This document shows, one piece after another, positions 43,902-53,688 of a DNA stretch of 64,000 bases. The translations under genes were made by a program, and so were the position numbers. The notes under the pieces are model-generated. The model ran no database searches, was not told the DNA's origin, and worked only from the letters and a program-made list of their open reading frames with translations. Source of the stretch: Eutreptiella sp. 'Long Island Sound 2002' (Eukaryota > Euglenozoa > Euglenophyceae > Eutreptiales > Eutreptiaceae); assembly GCA_964036045.1 (NCBI GenBank), contig OZ038392.1:35167330-35231329 (forward strand), read 5' to 3'. Each line of letters starts with the position of its first letter. Positions within the stretch are counted from its first letter, which is position 1.

Positions 43902-44962
43902 CGGCCCTCCCAAGGCAGGGGGTGTGGGCGCCTACAACCACCTTTGCATTGGTGAGGAGGTAGAGTGGAGGCCGCCGTTGTCGTAGAGTAACCCCTTAGG
44001 CCACCGCGCCTCTGCCAAACTGAACTAGACCTTTGCTAACCCCCTCCCCTAGCCCCCCTCCCCCCCCGGCAACTAGCAGCGACTAGCAAGTCCCTTAGAG
44101 AAGCCCTCCTCGGCGGCTAGCCCCCCCCCCCCCCAAGCCCCCCCCCCCCCCCCCCCCCCCCCCCAGGGGCCTTCGGCCCACTTCTACTGGGGGGGGAGTC
44201 GCGTCTAAAAGCGAGGGGACGGCCCACCCGTGATCTCCGCATACCTTCCAGTTCACCTACGTCAAACCAATAACACAGCAGAGCTCTTTGCAGTGCTCCG
44301 CGCTATTCAATTATTGCCGCTTGGGCGGTATGCCTTTTGTTCCGATTCTTCCTACGTAATTCTAGGTGCGAGCGGTGCGGATAGGCGCTGGAAACTGCGC
44401 GGGTGGCGAGGCTCCTCCGGCCCAGTGTCCAATGTCGAAATCTGGGAGCAACTCCTCCGCGAACTAAGCCAGCCAGACAAAACCATTAAATGGGTCAAAG
44501 TCCTGTCCCATGTCACAGTGGAGGGCAACAACGAAGCAGACCGGCTGGTGGACCTAGGCCGCCTCTCCAGCCCACTACACCCCATACTGCACACACCAAG
44601 CACCTTTTCTTATTTTTCAGCACCACTGTTCACTCCTCTCAAGAAGGCACGCTTTGCAGCTACGTCAACTCATGATCTGTGAGAAGTCTCACGACAAATT
44701 ATCTTTCAATCTCCAGCAGCAGTACGTCTTTCCTCCGTCACGGCAAATGACATCCTCAGATCACTAGACCTGGAGCCTTTATCCGACTCTGACGAGTCGG
44801 GTACCATATCAGATTATAGCGACTCTGACACCATCACCGCCGACGACGACAGTGACAATGAAAGTGCCTACAGCACTGACGTTAGCGATACGAGAAAACG
44901 ACGTCTCAGCCTGTAGACTGCTCACTCAGTTTTGAATGTTTCCCCCCACAAAGATAGTATGG

Positions 44963-45042
44963 GAGGCAGTGTGGTATAGTGGTTCCCTGTCAGCTGTCGT
45001 CACGTAATTCGCCGGTTCCAAGCCGGCCTGTAGCAGTGCTCC
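44963..45042 (+). repeat. tRNA-like sequence with Pol III A and B boxes
   Basis: The stretch holds TGGTATAGTGGTT (A box) and, about 35 bases later, GGTTCCAAGCC (B box) within a GCCGG/CCGGC stem. The arms do not make a complete cloverleaf. It sits just after the end of the LINE ORF2, so it may be a SINE head or part of the LINE 3' region. Confidence 0.5.
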
Positions 45043-45289
45043 CCCCCACCAGCCTCGCCCGACCGGGGACTGGGGCCCCTCCCGCTTATATCTTTTTTTA
45101 TTATTCACATTGGCCTGATCTATTTTCTTACTGAGCTGCTATAGTATCGTACACCATGATCCACAAGCAAAAATGTGCCCGGGCACCTGCAGCAGTGCGC
45201 CCTGCCCCCGCCCACGCCCGATGGGAGGCTGCCACCCCACCTGTTGCTTGCCTTTGCCCGAGCCGCCGCTCCGCTTAATCCGGTTCTAG

Positions 45290-45370
45290 CGGCTCGGGCA
45301 GTGGGGATCGAACTTGGGACCAGCGAAGCTGGAGTCCAGGGTGCTTCCACCGAAGCACCGGGCACCTCAA
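45290..45370 (-). repeat. Second tRNA-like sequence
   Basis: The minus strand contains GTGCTTCGGTGGAAGCACC (A-box region), a CCAGC/GCTGG arm and AAGTTCGATCCCC (B box). It is tRNA-like but lacks a clear acceptor stem with a discriminator. Head-to-head with the copy at 44963. Confidence 0.5.
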
Positions 45371-46487
45371 CCGACATATGGTCCCACAAACACATAGCTA
45401 TCATGCTATGCAGCCTAGTCAGCTCGCACGTAACACAATGAATGTCTACCTCCCCCTTTTCTCTCCAGCAGGAGAACAGAAAGCCGTATAGTTAGGCCGA
45501 AGGAGTGCATCAGGCTATACGGCCCTGTGAATCACTGCGGCACATCAACATTAACGCAGTTTGAGGGCGTGGCCGTTTTTCATGCACCATCTAGCCCAGC
45601 AACACACAGGTATTGATCTTTAGTGGTTCGCCGTCCACAGGTTATATAACAAATGCAGCTGCCACTGGCACCGCTGATTGAAACCTTGTACCTACTTGTT
45701 GTACATTGAATAGTCGAGCACCCCAACCAAGAATGGGACACGGGCATTCGAGAGTGAACCTCTGGACTAATGGCTGAAAGTGTCTATGGCGGGGACATTC
45801 AGTCGATCAGCACCGACCATTTATCCCCCGTTCACAGTCCCTCTTTGATGGTCCCTCTGAGTATGGGGACCCGAAGAAAATACCCCGTTTTTTTTGTATC
45901 CGCTGGAAACATCCGCTGCTCCGTCAATGGTGGTTTTGGCCCTAAATCATGTAGTTTTAGCTGCAATTTGTATTTCAGATTATTTCTTTGATTTTGGGTG
46001 TGCCTGAAGCTCGCCCACCCGCCCATCCTATTTTGTGAATGCAATGTCACCATTTGGGTGAATTCTGGATACTGCGCCCTAAGGAATTCTCCATTACATT
46101 GAGTTGAATGGTTTTGTTGCATGTTTTGGGGGAAAACCACTATGGGCGGTATCCTCCGCATGTGTATTCTCAATATCCGAAACAAAGGCGAGGCTTTCCG
46201 GCACAAAGGATACTAAGGGTACTCATTTTCACGGTAATGTGGTTTTGGGGCTGCTTCGGCACCTCGTTGCACACCGTTAGGAGTAGGTTTTGTTCATTTT
46301 GAACTAACATGTCTTTGCATGGCGTAAACTACGGTTTGGCATTGGGAGGTTTGTGTGCCACACCGGGTTTGCGTGAGCGCGCTTTGCCCCATGCAAGTGA
46401 CCTGTGCAGCCTAACTAGATTGTGACGTCCTCCAGTCTTTTTTGGTTTTCGCGGGCTCTGTGTTGCCATCATAACACTCCGCCATGA
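45371..46487. other. No recognisable gene
   Basis: Short open frames only. Nothing supported. Confidence 0.4.
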
Positions 46488-46940
46488 CATGTCCCGTTAG
46501 CACTAGACAAGGCTGTCGGTTTTGCGACGGCTTCATTCTCGTTGTTTAATGAACGCTTGGGCAGGGCACTGACGCGGTTGGCCGTGAAGGAGTTTGTGCA
46601 ATGGGCGAAATGGGCGCCGGGGATCATCAAGCTGGCCATGGAGATTGCAGGATCCGTCGACTTTGCCGGGGCGACCAAACTGCTGGCCCTAAGCGAGGTG
46701 TATGTGAGAGTGCCGCTCGATTTCACCATGAAGATGTACCTGGGGGCTCCAGACACGAAAATGGACCCCGCAATCACCGACAGCGGCTATACGAGCTGCC
46801 CGAGAAGCAATCAACACAGGCCCCCCAAGGGAAACGCTACAGCAGCCTGAAAGCGGGGACAGCCGGGCACGTGACACCACTCGCAACCAACACCTCAGCT
46901 ATCAACCAAGGCATTCAAAATTGTTCGGAAGAGGGCTGAT
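46488..46940 (+). pseudogene. Protein fragment of unknown function with one frame change
   Basis: An open frame without ATG reads LALDKAVGFATASFSLFNER, then a helical, Trp/Lys-containing stretch (VKEFVQWAKWAPGIIKLAME) and DFTMKMYLGAPDTKMDPAIT. Coding character then moves to another frame (RLYELPEKQSTQAPQGKRYS, SLKAGTAGHVT) ending at a TGA near 46937. This fits a decayed gene with a one-base indel near 46790, or an exon with an unseen junction. It abuts the left TIR of the unit at 47013. I recognise no domain. Confidence 0.4.
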
Positions 46941-47012
46941 TCCCCCATTTGGACCGAGAGATTCATGAAATCTGTTGAGAAGGAATTACGAGGCCTAGGC
47001 GACGCAGATCCT

Positions 47013-48930
47013 ACCCTAGTGGCCCAAATTAAAGTCAATATATTTAATATCTGGCCAAAAATTAACACGTTAATCTCAAGTTTCACTTTTTTTAGGGGGG
47101 GTCAGGGGGATTGCCGTGAAAATTATGACCCCCATGGGTTGCCTTATGGGCTTGGGTGTCATTCCCCCCGGGGGTTGGTTTGGGGGGGTCCTACCCATGT
47201 GGTTGTTTGAAACTGTTAAAATGGCTCTCGGCTTTAATTTTTTTTTTCCTTTTTCCATTAAGATTTGAAAAGTTCAAAATTAAAGGGTCGCCGGCATTAA
47301 TATTAATCTCACAAAATATTAGCTCATTTCCCCAAATATTAACCCTCCTAACAATGGCACAACGCAACATGTAATGCATCATGTGCGTGTTTATGTTTCT
47401 TGTCCATGGCCATTGTGGCCCCTTGGGTCCCTATCCGGGCCTTCATACCTCGTGGGACCCCGTAGTGGGGTCCCACATCTTTGCGGGTCCGGATGGGGGG
47501 TTAGTAGGGTTAGTGGGGTGGTTGGGTTAGTGGGTTCGGTGGTAGGGTTTGCGTCCGGGGGGTTAGACGCTTCGTTTGCGGGGGTGGGGGGTTTGGCCTT
47601 CTTTTGGCTCGCCGCTTGGGCCTCTTCCCGGTGCCGCTCGGCCTCCTCGGGGGTGGGGAAGAGGAGGGAGCGGCTCACCTCATTGAGGGTGGTGCCGCCC
47701 AGGTATTCCACCCAATCGGCACCGTTTTTCCGCCCTTGGATAGCACGGACGGTGCCCCTCTCTACCCCTTTGGGGTAGGGTTCGTGGACGACCGTCCCGA
47801 TGATCGGATCCCCGGGACGGTCGTCCTTCTTCTCGGCACCCTGCAGGGTGTCGGTCTTGGTGGGGGGGAGTTGTGGTGGCGGTCTTGGGGGGGTTGGTGG
47901 GTTCGGGGGCGGGGACGACCTCCGTAGGCCGTGTGGTGGTGGTGGTGAGGAGGGGGGGGGGGGGGGGGTTGGGCCTTTTGGGCCGGGGGATGGCCCCATC
48001 GTCGCTTTCGTTGGACGACTCGAAAGAAAACTTTCGTTTGTTGGGGGCGGGTTTGGGGGGGGGGTTGGGCTTCGCTTGGGGGGGGTGCGGGGCGGTGGTG
48101 GTGGACGCCTCCCCCCCCCCCCCTTCTCCCCCTCGCTCACCCCGCCCCCACCCATGCTCCCCCACATCTCCTCATCCTTCCCCCCCCGCGTACCCCACCT
48201 CCTGCATCCGAGCCCACTCCCCGGTCCAGAAGTGGCGCGGCGCCACCCATACGCCGGTCACCACGCGCGAAGTCTCCAAGCCGTGGAGACCGCGCAAGAG
48301 AGCAAGCCCCAGGGGTGGATCCCGGGCCACGATGCGATGGAGGGCCCCCAAGGGCACTTCCGGGGAGCCCTCAGCGTCTCGCCAGCCACCCGGATGGGCC
48401 TGGAATTCGTCGCGTTGACCACAACGTCAATCACCTGCAAAAAAAAAAGGAAAAAAAAAGGAAATTAATTTTTTCGGCGACATTTTTAATTTTTCGTCTT
48501 TCATATTAACTCTTAACCACCCACTCACCAAGGAGTTGGGAGACCAAAGGATCCCGCAAACTCTTGGCCCCGCTCAAACGCACGAGCGTCATGTTAAGTC
48601 GGGTAAGGGTGTCCCGAGAGAAAGGCATAACAAGGGCTATACAAGGAAACATGGTGGTGTGGAGGGGGGGGGGATGCGGGCAACTGGAGCGGGGGCCCCC
48701 AAGACACCCACCAACACAACATTGGAACCTCACTACTATACCGTTGTGCAACAATATACCATGTAACACCCCTTATAGGTCCGCATATGTGCCTGGAAAA
48801 ATGGGTATAAAATGCCCAACCGCAAAAAATTGACTTTAACCTCTTAATATTTGCGAGGTTAATATATTAAAGCCTTCATATATCAAAAATTAAAAATTAA
48901 CATATTGACTGTAATTTGGGCCACTAGGGT
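47013..48930. mobile_element. TIR-bounded unit carrying a minus-strand gene
   Basis: The left end ACCCTAGTGGCCCAAATTAA and the right end, reversed, ACCCTAGTGGCCCAAATTAC are inverted repeats of about 34 bp with three differences, continuing AGTCAATAT.TT.AAT. Subterminal sequence on both sides is AT-rich with repeated AATATTAA words. I could not define a target duplication. The interior is GC-rich and almost filled by one minus-strand gene. The TIRs are unrelated to those at 17828 and 42757. Size and single gene suit a small DNA transposon, but the encoded protein has no transposase motif I recognise. Confidence 0.6.
47391..48660 (-). pseudogene. Proline-rich, Tudor/chromo-like protein gene; frame changes at poly-G/C tracts
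   Basis: Minus strand. A first exon (ATG near 48653; MPFSRDTLTRLNMTLVRLSG) ends at a CTTG|GTGAGT donor. An intron ends in a long T-tract and TTGCAG (about 48438). The next exon reads VIDVVVNATNSRPIRVAGET, then LHRIVARDPPLGLALLRGLH, TGVWVAPRHFWTGEW, KDEEMWGSMG, NKRKFSFESSNESDDG and a poly-Pro linker. A compact domain follows (IIGTVVHEPYPKGVERGTVR ... DWVEYLGGTTLNEVSRSL) with a charged, Pro/Thr-rich tail ending at 47391. The pieces lie in two or three frames, and each change falls at a run of G/C. The VV.E.Y..G..RGTV....W.EY pattern suggests a Tudor/chromo-like barrel. Homopolymer errors in the assembly could explain all the breaks. Confidence 0.5.
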
Positions 48931-50263
48931 GTACCCCCCCTGGCGCCGCGGATGTGGAGGACTGTTTGCAAGTGCGACGCGGATGCACCACTGGTTTTCA
49001 AAGACAAATACAAGGAGAGGAAGGAAAAAGAACGAAAGCAACACAAATAACAAAAGCATTGGAAAAAAAGGGGCAGCAGGCGATCAGAAGACCCCGAGAG
49101 GTCGTCTAGCGACAACGATTTGTCCAGCTTCGGGTCGTGTAGCTTGTTGTCAGAGTAGGCCCCATCGTTGTGTCCTTCCTTATGCGCATGTGTGACATCA
49201 TACATCAAAATGACGAGTTCTGATTTGCAAAACCACTCTTGACTTTGATGGCCCGCAGCTGCTCCGATTTTCTGGGGCGATTGTCGCTGTTGGCTGGAGA
49301 GGTTGCAACCTCGTAGCGGAGCATGCCCCCTTCTTTCCTTACCTTGAAGCTGTGGTTTCTTCATGAAGGCCAAAACCACAAGCCTTGCTTTTCACAACCG
49401 TGGGAGGAGCAAAAAGCGCAACATGTGTTGGCGAACATCCAGAAAGTCAGAGGGGTGGAACGTGCTGCAGCCCTGCCTCATGAGTATCATACTCCCCCCC
49501 CCCCCCCGTGCGCATGCACATGCATGCGCATGCGCAGTCAGCAACCACCTGGTGTGGTACAGACCTGGTCTACGCCGCAGTGCAGCAAGCATAATACTGA
49601 ACAATGTGGTTATGACCATGCGCCTGTGACACGGGGGCGTATGGGAACCCAGTTTTCGTTGCCTCATGGCCCCCGTTCGCATGCACACTGAACAATATGG
49701 TTATGACCAGGCGCCTGTGACACGGGGGCGTATGCCAGCCCAGTATCCGTTGCCTCATGGCCCCCTGTGCATGCATGGCCTTGTCTAAGCACAGGGTGGG
49801 CGTTGAACCGCCGGTTTTGAAAAAATTTTCGGACTGCTGTTTTTGCGGTCCAGAATGGAGGAATGGGTGTTTTGTGGAGCGTTTGTACACGGAAAGAGGG
49901 GCACAGTCATGTTTGTGACAGTGCATTGTGTGAACAACATCATTATACGCCGCATTGCAACCCAACGCTGTTTTTTCTGATGTGATTTTCAGCCATGGGT
50001 AACAATGTTATTCCCGAGTAAGAAAATTTACATTTGCATTAAGGATGCCCAGCTTCATTGTGTCTTTCAATGTACCCACGACAGGCAGACAGACTGATAG
50101 GTAACGGCGATACCATTTCAGATTCACGCGGGCACATGACAGTGCGTCATTTCACGCAGGATAGAGGTATTCAAGAATGGCGCTCTTTGAGATAATTGCA
50201 GATATCGCCTTGTTTTATGCTGTACAGTAGTGACCGACAAATGATGCTGTTTTTTGTGATACT
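48931..50263. other. No recognisable gene; CG-alternating tract and 89-bp duplication
   Basis: A poly-C run at about 49494-49507 is followed by GCGCATGCACATGCATGCGC, an alternating purine-pyrimidine palindrome. About 89 bp (TGAACAATGTGGTTATGACC...) at 49599 recur at 49688. Confidence 0.55.
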
Positions 50264-50622
50264 GTGAATAGAAATCGGCGCGCATGGCTTCGCCATGCTT
50301 GTGCATTGTGTTGTCTTTCCTTGTCATACCGGTTGCTCCGACCTGCCAAGCAGGCGGTCCCGCCTCCACCTGATGTAGCTGCAGTGGGCTCGAGTCCACA
50401 AGCGGCACTGCCGGCGGGGCGAGCGGCAGCGCCCAGCAATTTGTCTCAGCGCGTAGATGCGCTAACTTCCCCGGATGCACCTCTAGGATGGGCTCCGCCG
50501 TCGCCGTTGCCCCCGGTGCAGATGGAATACACCTCGGAGGAAGGGCCCTCTACCCCGGAGGTCTTCTCCTCGTTGTCCTCGTGGGAATCGGAGCCCATCA
50601 ACACCGGGGGAAGCTACCGACA
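50264..50622 (+). pseudogene. Left half of an interrupted GC-rich, Pro/Ser-rich coding region
   Basis: The frame has VPPPPDVAAVGSSPQAAL, then PLGWAPPSPLPPVQM and SSLSSWESEPINTGGSYR, strongly biased and GC-rich compared with the DNA before it. It runs straight into the LTR at 50623. The matching GC-rich, Pro/Arg-rich sequence resumes at 62013 on the other side of the retrotransposon. I read both as parts of one gene or of an older element's gag-like region. Confidence 0.4.
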
Positions 50623-51419
50623 GAAAAGTTTATAGTGTTTTCAGCACTGTGTTTTTGCTTCTCCTGCTGCTTGTTGTTGCTGTAGGGTGTCCCGCTGCTT
50701 GTTTTGGATGATGAAAAGCTTTTGTTTGTTGAAATACAGTAAAGCCAAGTCAATCCAGGATAGCCCAAGCCAATAGTATGCAAGGAGAAGGTAATTCAGG
50801 ATCAAAGCATGAAGGGCTGCAGTGTGAACAGTGAAAGCTGATTGGATATTCACAGAAACTGCAACTCAGGTCACAAATGAATGCATATTCACAAAGATAG
50901 CTAAAATGTTTTGGGAAAAGAGTTAGAAAACTGCCTCAGGATCACTCTCTCTCCATAGTGCCATCTTAGGAGATGTGCACTCTTTGTTTTGGGTCCCATA
51001 TGTGCTGAGGTGGCATGGTATGTGGCGATGAGGTCACTGCCATGTCACATGGGATCTTCCTACTTAGCTAGGCTGACCAGGAATTGAACCCAGGACCTCT
51101 CAAAAAGAGGTGCCCAGCCCCCTAGGGTGCATACCACTAGGGCAGATAAGTATTCATGGAAAACATAGATAAATTCATAGGCTCTACCTTAGGTATATCA
51201 GTGCTCAGTCAACTCAGGAAAAGATGTTTTACTTCACATTGAAAGGGGATTGAGGGGTCCACTCCATATCCTGATTGGGTGTTTGGTTCCATAGGTCAAA
51301 ATGTGCTATCACCAGTTTTGGTTGGACCAATACTAAGATTAAAATGCAAGGATGCTCAGTGCATCTCTAGTACAACTAGAGCATGCCTCAAAGCAATGGA
51401 AAAGCACTTTTTCTTACTC
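50623..51419 (-). repeat. 3' LTR
   Basis: About 797 bp, nearly identical to 61215-62012. Read on the minus strand it runs from GAGTAAGAAAAAGTGC to ACTATAAACTTTTC, without the usual TG...CA ends. It contains a tRNA-like sequence on the minus strand at 51071-51150. Confidence 0.93.
51071..51150 (-). other. tRNA-like structure within the 3' LTR
   Basis: Minus strand: CCCTAGTGGTATGCACC (A box), the arm ACCTC-TTTTTGA-GAGGT (anticodon position TTT, lysine-like), and GGGTTCAATTCC (B box) in a CTGGG/CCTGG arm. The same sequence is in the other LTR at 61663-61740. Confidence 0.6.
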
Positions 51420-51430
51420 TCCCCTTGTGC
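51420..51430 (-). promoter_or_regulatory. Polypurine tract
   Basis: Minus strand CACAAGGGGA lies immediately before the 3' LTR, where second-strand synthesis would start. Confidence 0.7.
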
Positions 51431-53688
51431 TGTGGTGGCCACCACTGTCGCATTTTAGGAAAAAGGGAATTTTTCTTGGCCTTTCCTTGGTTTCCACATC
51501 TACTTTAAAATACCTACAGTCTCCCTCACACTGAAAAATGGGCGCTCACCATGGCTGGCGTCCTTTTGCTGCTCTGATTGTACAGTTTCCTACAGAAGAC
51601 TCAGCGCTCATGGCGCTGCCGGGGCTCCTGTGGCTTGGTTGGGTTAGTATGGGAGCATGCCAAACATGTGCATATGCATCCCTCCCTCCAAGACGCAGCG
51701 TCGACACAACCCAAACGCAAGACACATTATACACACTCGCATGGGTTCTCGTAAACCTGCTGGCGACCTGTGACCTGTCTTAGGGCGTAGGGAGTCGAAA
51801 GAAAATTAAAATTGCCCCTTGGTGGGGTCTTGGTTCTGCTCAGTCTCTCCAGGCACCTGCGTTTCGGGCCGAACACGGCCTACTCAGCGAGGCTGCGCGT
51901 GGGTATCTGCAGAGGCAGGAATGGGAGAATTATGGACGAATCCACGCAAAAACGAATCGACGACACCAAAATCCGTCAAATGACGGCGTAGAATTTTTCT
52001 GAAACGACACACCTGAGCAGAATCCAATTGTGCATCAGGAGCACATTTTTATAGAAATTATAGTCATCTCTGGATATTTTAAATCCAGAAATTCATACGC
52101 ATAAAATGGCGGCGCGCAGGAGCGGCTCCTAGTGAAGCGCCGGAAAATGGAAAAATAATGGAATTATAAACGTATGTATCACGTAGTCTTGAAAATGACG
52201 AGACACACATTAATAAACAAACATACAGATTCCACCCACACTAATAGAAGATTCGAAAATTCAAGAATTCGAAAATCAAACGAAAAGACTTCAATGAATC
52301 AGGTACAAACTACAGGTATGCTCGTCTTGCATGCCGCATACACATTGCTCGTCTCGTGTCTCCGTGAACGAGTCTTGTAGCAGCGCCAACAACGATAACA
52401 ACGATAGGACGCGCTAGAGGGATTGATTAGAAAGATTGCAGATGATTAGCGGTCAGATCAGAATGATTAGACATACACACAAGTGCATAGCAACGTTCTT
52501 CGCGTGCGCCCCTTTTGTACTCTCACCTTGCTTCACTTCCCAGCGGTAGGTAAGGTAGGTACGCCCAGGCGGGGCCACCCCCTGGTGGAGTCAAGATTGA
52601 CGCGTAGATGGGCAGGTTTGCCCACGACCCTGTCGCATACTCGTGCATGCACACACGCATTAAAGGCTAGGCCACGCGAAGTGCACAAGGTAAACCTTGT
52701 TTAGGCTACCCAGGGGCTCCTCGGTACGTTCTTTAAGAGAACCTGAGGAGTCCCTTAACGCTTGCTTGCTTGACAAGGGTAGCTGGACTTCCAGCGTGTT
52801 TGCGGACAGTGTATTATAGGGCACACTGAGAAGGGTATAATACCTGGAGTGTGCCTTGGTTCCTCCGCCGCAAACGCCCTTTCATTTGCCTTTGTTTTAC
52901 AGGTGGGCAGGTAGGGTGAGTGGTGCAGCAGCATTTTTTTATGCCCTGCTAAACAAGGGCGCAGATCACACAAACAAGTAACTCCGCTCCGCCTGTGGCA
53001 GAGCAGGGAGTCCGACTTCATCGACATCCGCGCCTTGCACGCGAGAGCACTCCTTCCCTCCAAGCCCTAACAGGGGAAACGCGTTGTGGCGTCCCCTGTC
53101 AGGCCACAGTTGCTTAGTAGCGCTGTGTTCTCTTGCCATTTCACAGGAGGGTCGCTAGGACCCAAGAGACCTTCATCTTCGCAACGCCCAGTAGAGTGTG
53201 CGTGTAGGAGTGGTAGTCCTGAGTGGGGGCTAGAGCCAGTTGCCCAGTGCTCGCCCACCAGGATGGTGCCACTGTAGGGTGTGTAGGACCTGTAGGGGGT
53301 GTGTCACTGTCCCACCCTTTTCCTGCAATTTTAGCGGGGTTGGTGGGCTGTGGCAGTGGTTAGGTCAGTGTTTTGGCCACATAGCAAACAGGTGTTTTGC
53401 ATGCCTTCATAGCTTTTGGCCATACCTCCCTGTAGTAGACAGATAGGTAGGGAAAACAATACCTGGATTAGCACGCTGGGTATTCCTCCAAGGTTTTGCG
53501 CCAGCACAGAAATTGGGCGCATAGGGGAGGGGAGACCCGGGGCGTACCCCGTGGCATCAATAAGCCAACCCTCCAGGTTTAGCAAGGGCGCAGACTTGGG
53601 TATAATTAGGACACCACTTCTGCGGCTTGCGCTCAGGACCTTAGGACTAGCACACTCACACATACGCTTTGGCAGGTAAGGGTAAGGT
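51431..53688 (-). other. Long 3' untranslated region of the chromovirus
   Basis: About 2.2 kb between the pol stop and the polypurine tract, unusually long for Ty3/gypsy. The only notable frame is minus-strand 53331-53717 (128 codons, from MPPRLKLGTEPYPYLPKR), which overlaps the pol end by 29 bases in another frame. It could be an accessory ORF or chance. No env-like signal peptide or membrane segment is clear. Confidence 0.6.

Larger units (their letters stand above)
42757..44232 (+). mobile_element. TIR DNA transposon copy 1, inserted in the LINE RNase H domain
   Basis: 1476 bp bounded by inverted CACGGGTGGGCCGTC ends. The left end continues TCCTCGGTCCAGGTACGCAA and the right end, reversed, continues CCCTCGCTTTTAGACGCGAC. 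Flanks carry an 8-bp duplication (ATCCCCGC/ATCTCCGC). The first ~120 and last ~70 bases match the copy at 17828-19741, but the interiors differ completely. This one has 2.7 units of the 172-bp satellite, a (CTC)n tract, four 48-bp repeats and a TATA-containing stretch. No transposase frame is present. It is non-autonomous, with captured or amplified cargo. Confidence 0.88.
38644..44916 (+). pseudogene. LINE ORF2: APE endonuclease, reverse transcriptase, zinc knuckle, RNase H; degenerate
   Basis: In order: APE-type endonuclease (KFCTFNANGIFT, MGIQEPHL with the catalytic Glu, SDHN near 39185, SGGSDHKVV near 39525); reverse transcriptase (SGFIKGRYI, VPIDFQKAFDSV, EVRQGCPLSPSMF); CCHC-like zf-RVT (CCPLDGSLETVRHSLLHC at 42130); RNase H (FTDGSSE, NTAELFAV, CSDSSYVI, NNEADRL); and a Ser/Asp-rich tail ending KRRLSL. 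Lesions: frame loss at a 9-C run (38677); TAG at 38869 and 39133; frame loss at a T run near 40170; the RT box YADD reads YAYD at about 40920; frame changes near 41120, 41300 and 41560; a DNA transposon in the RNase H domain (42757-44232); and TGA at 44680. It cannot be active. APE plus RNase H suits I/R1/Tad-like or algal L1-like clades. Confidence 0.8.

Noticed and set aside
43201-43941. 246-codon minus-strand frame with poly-Glu and repeated SFAVHTSTAL segments
   Set aside because: It is a translation of satellite units, a (CTC)n tract and the 48-bp repeats inside a TIR element. No independent coding character.
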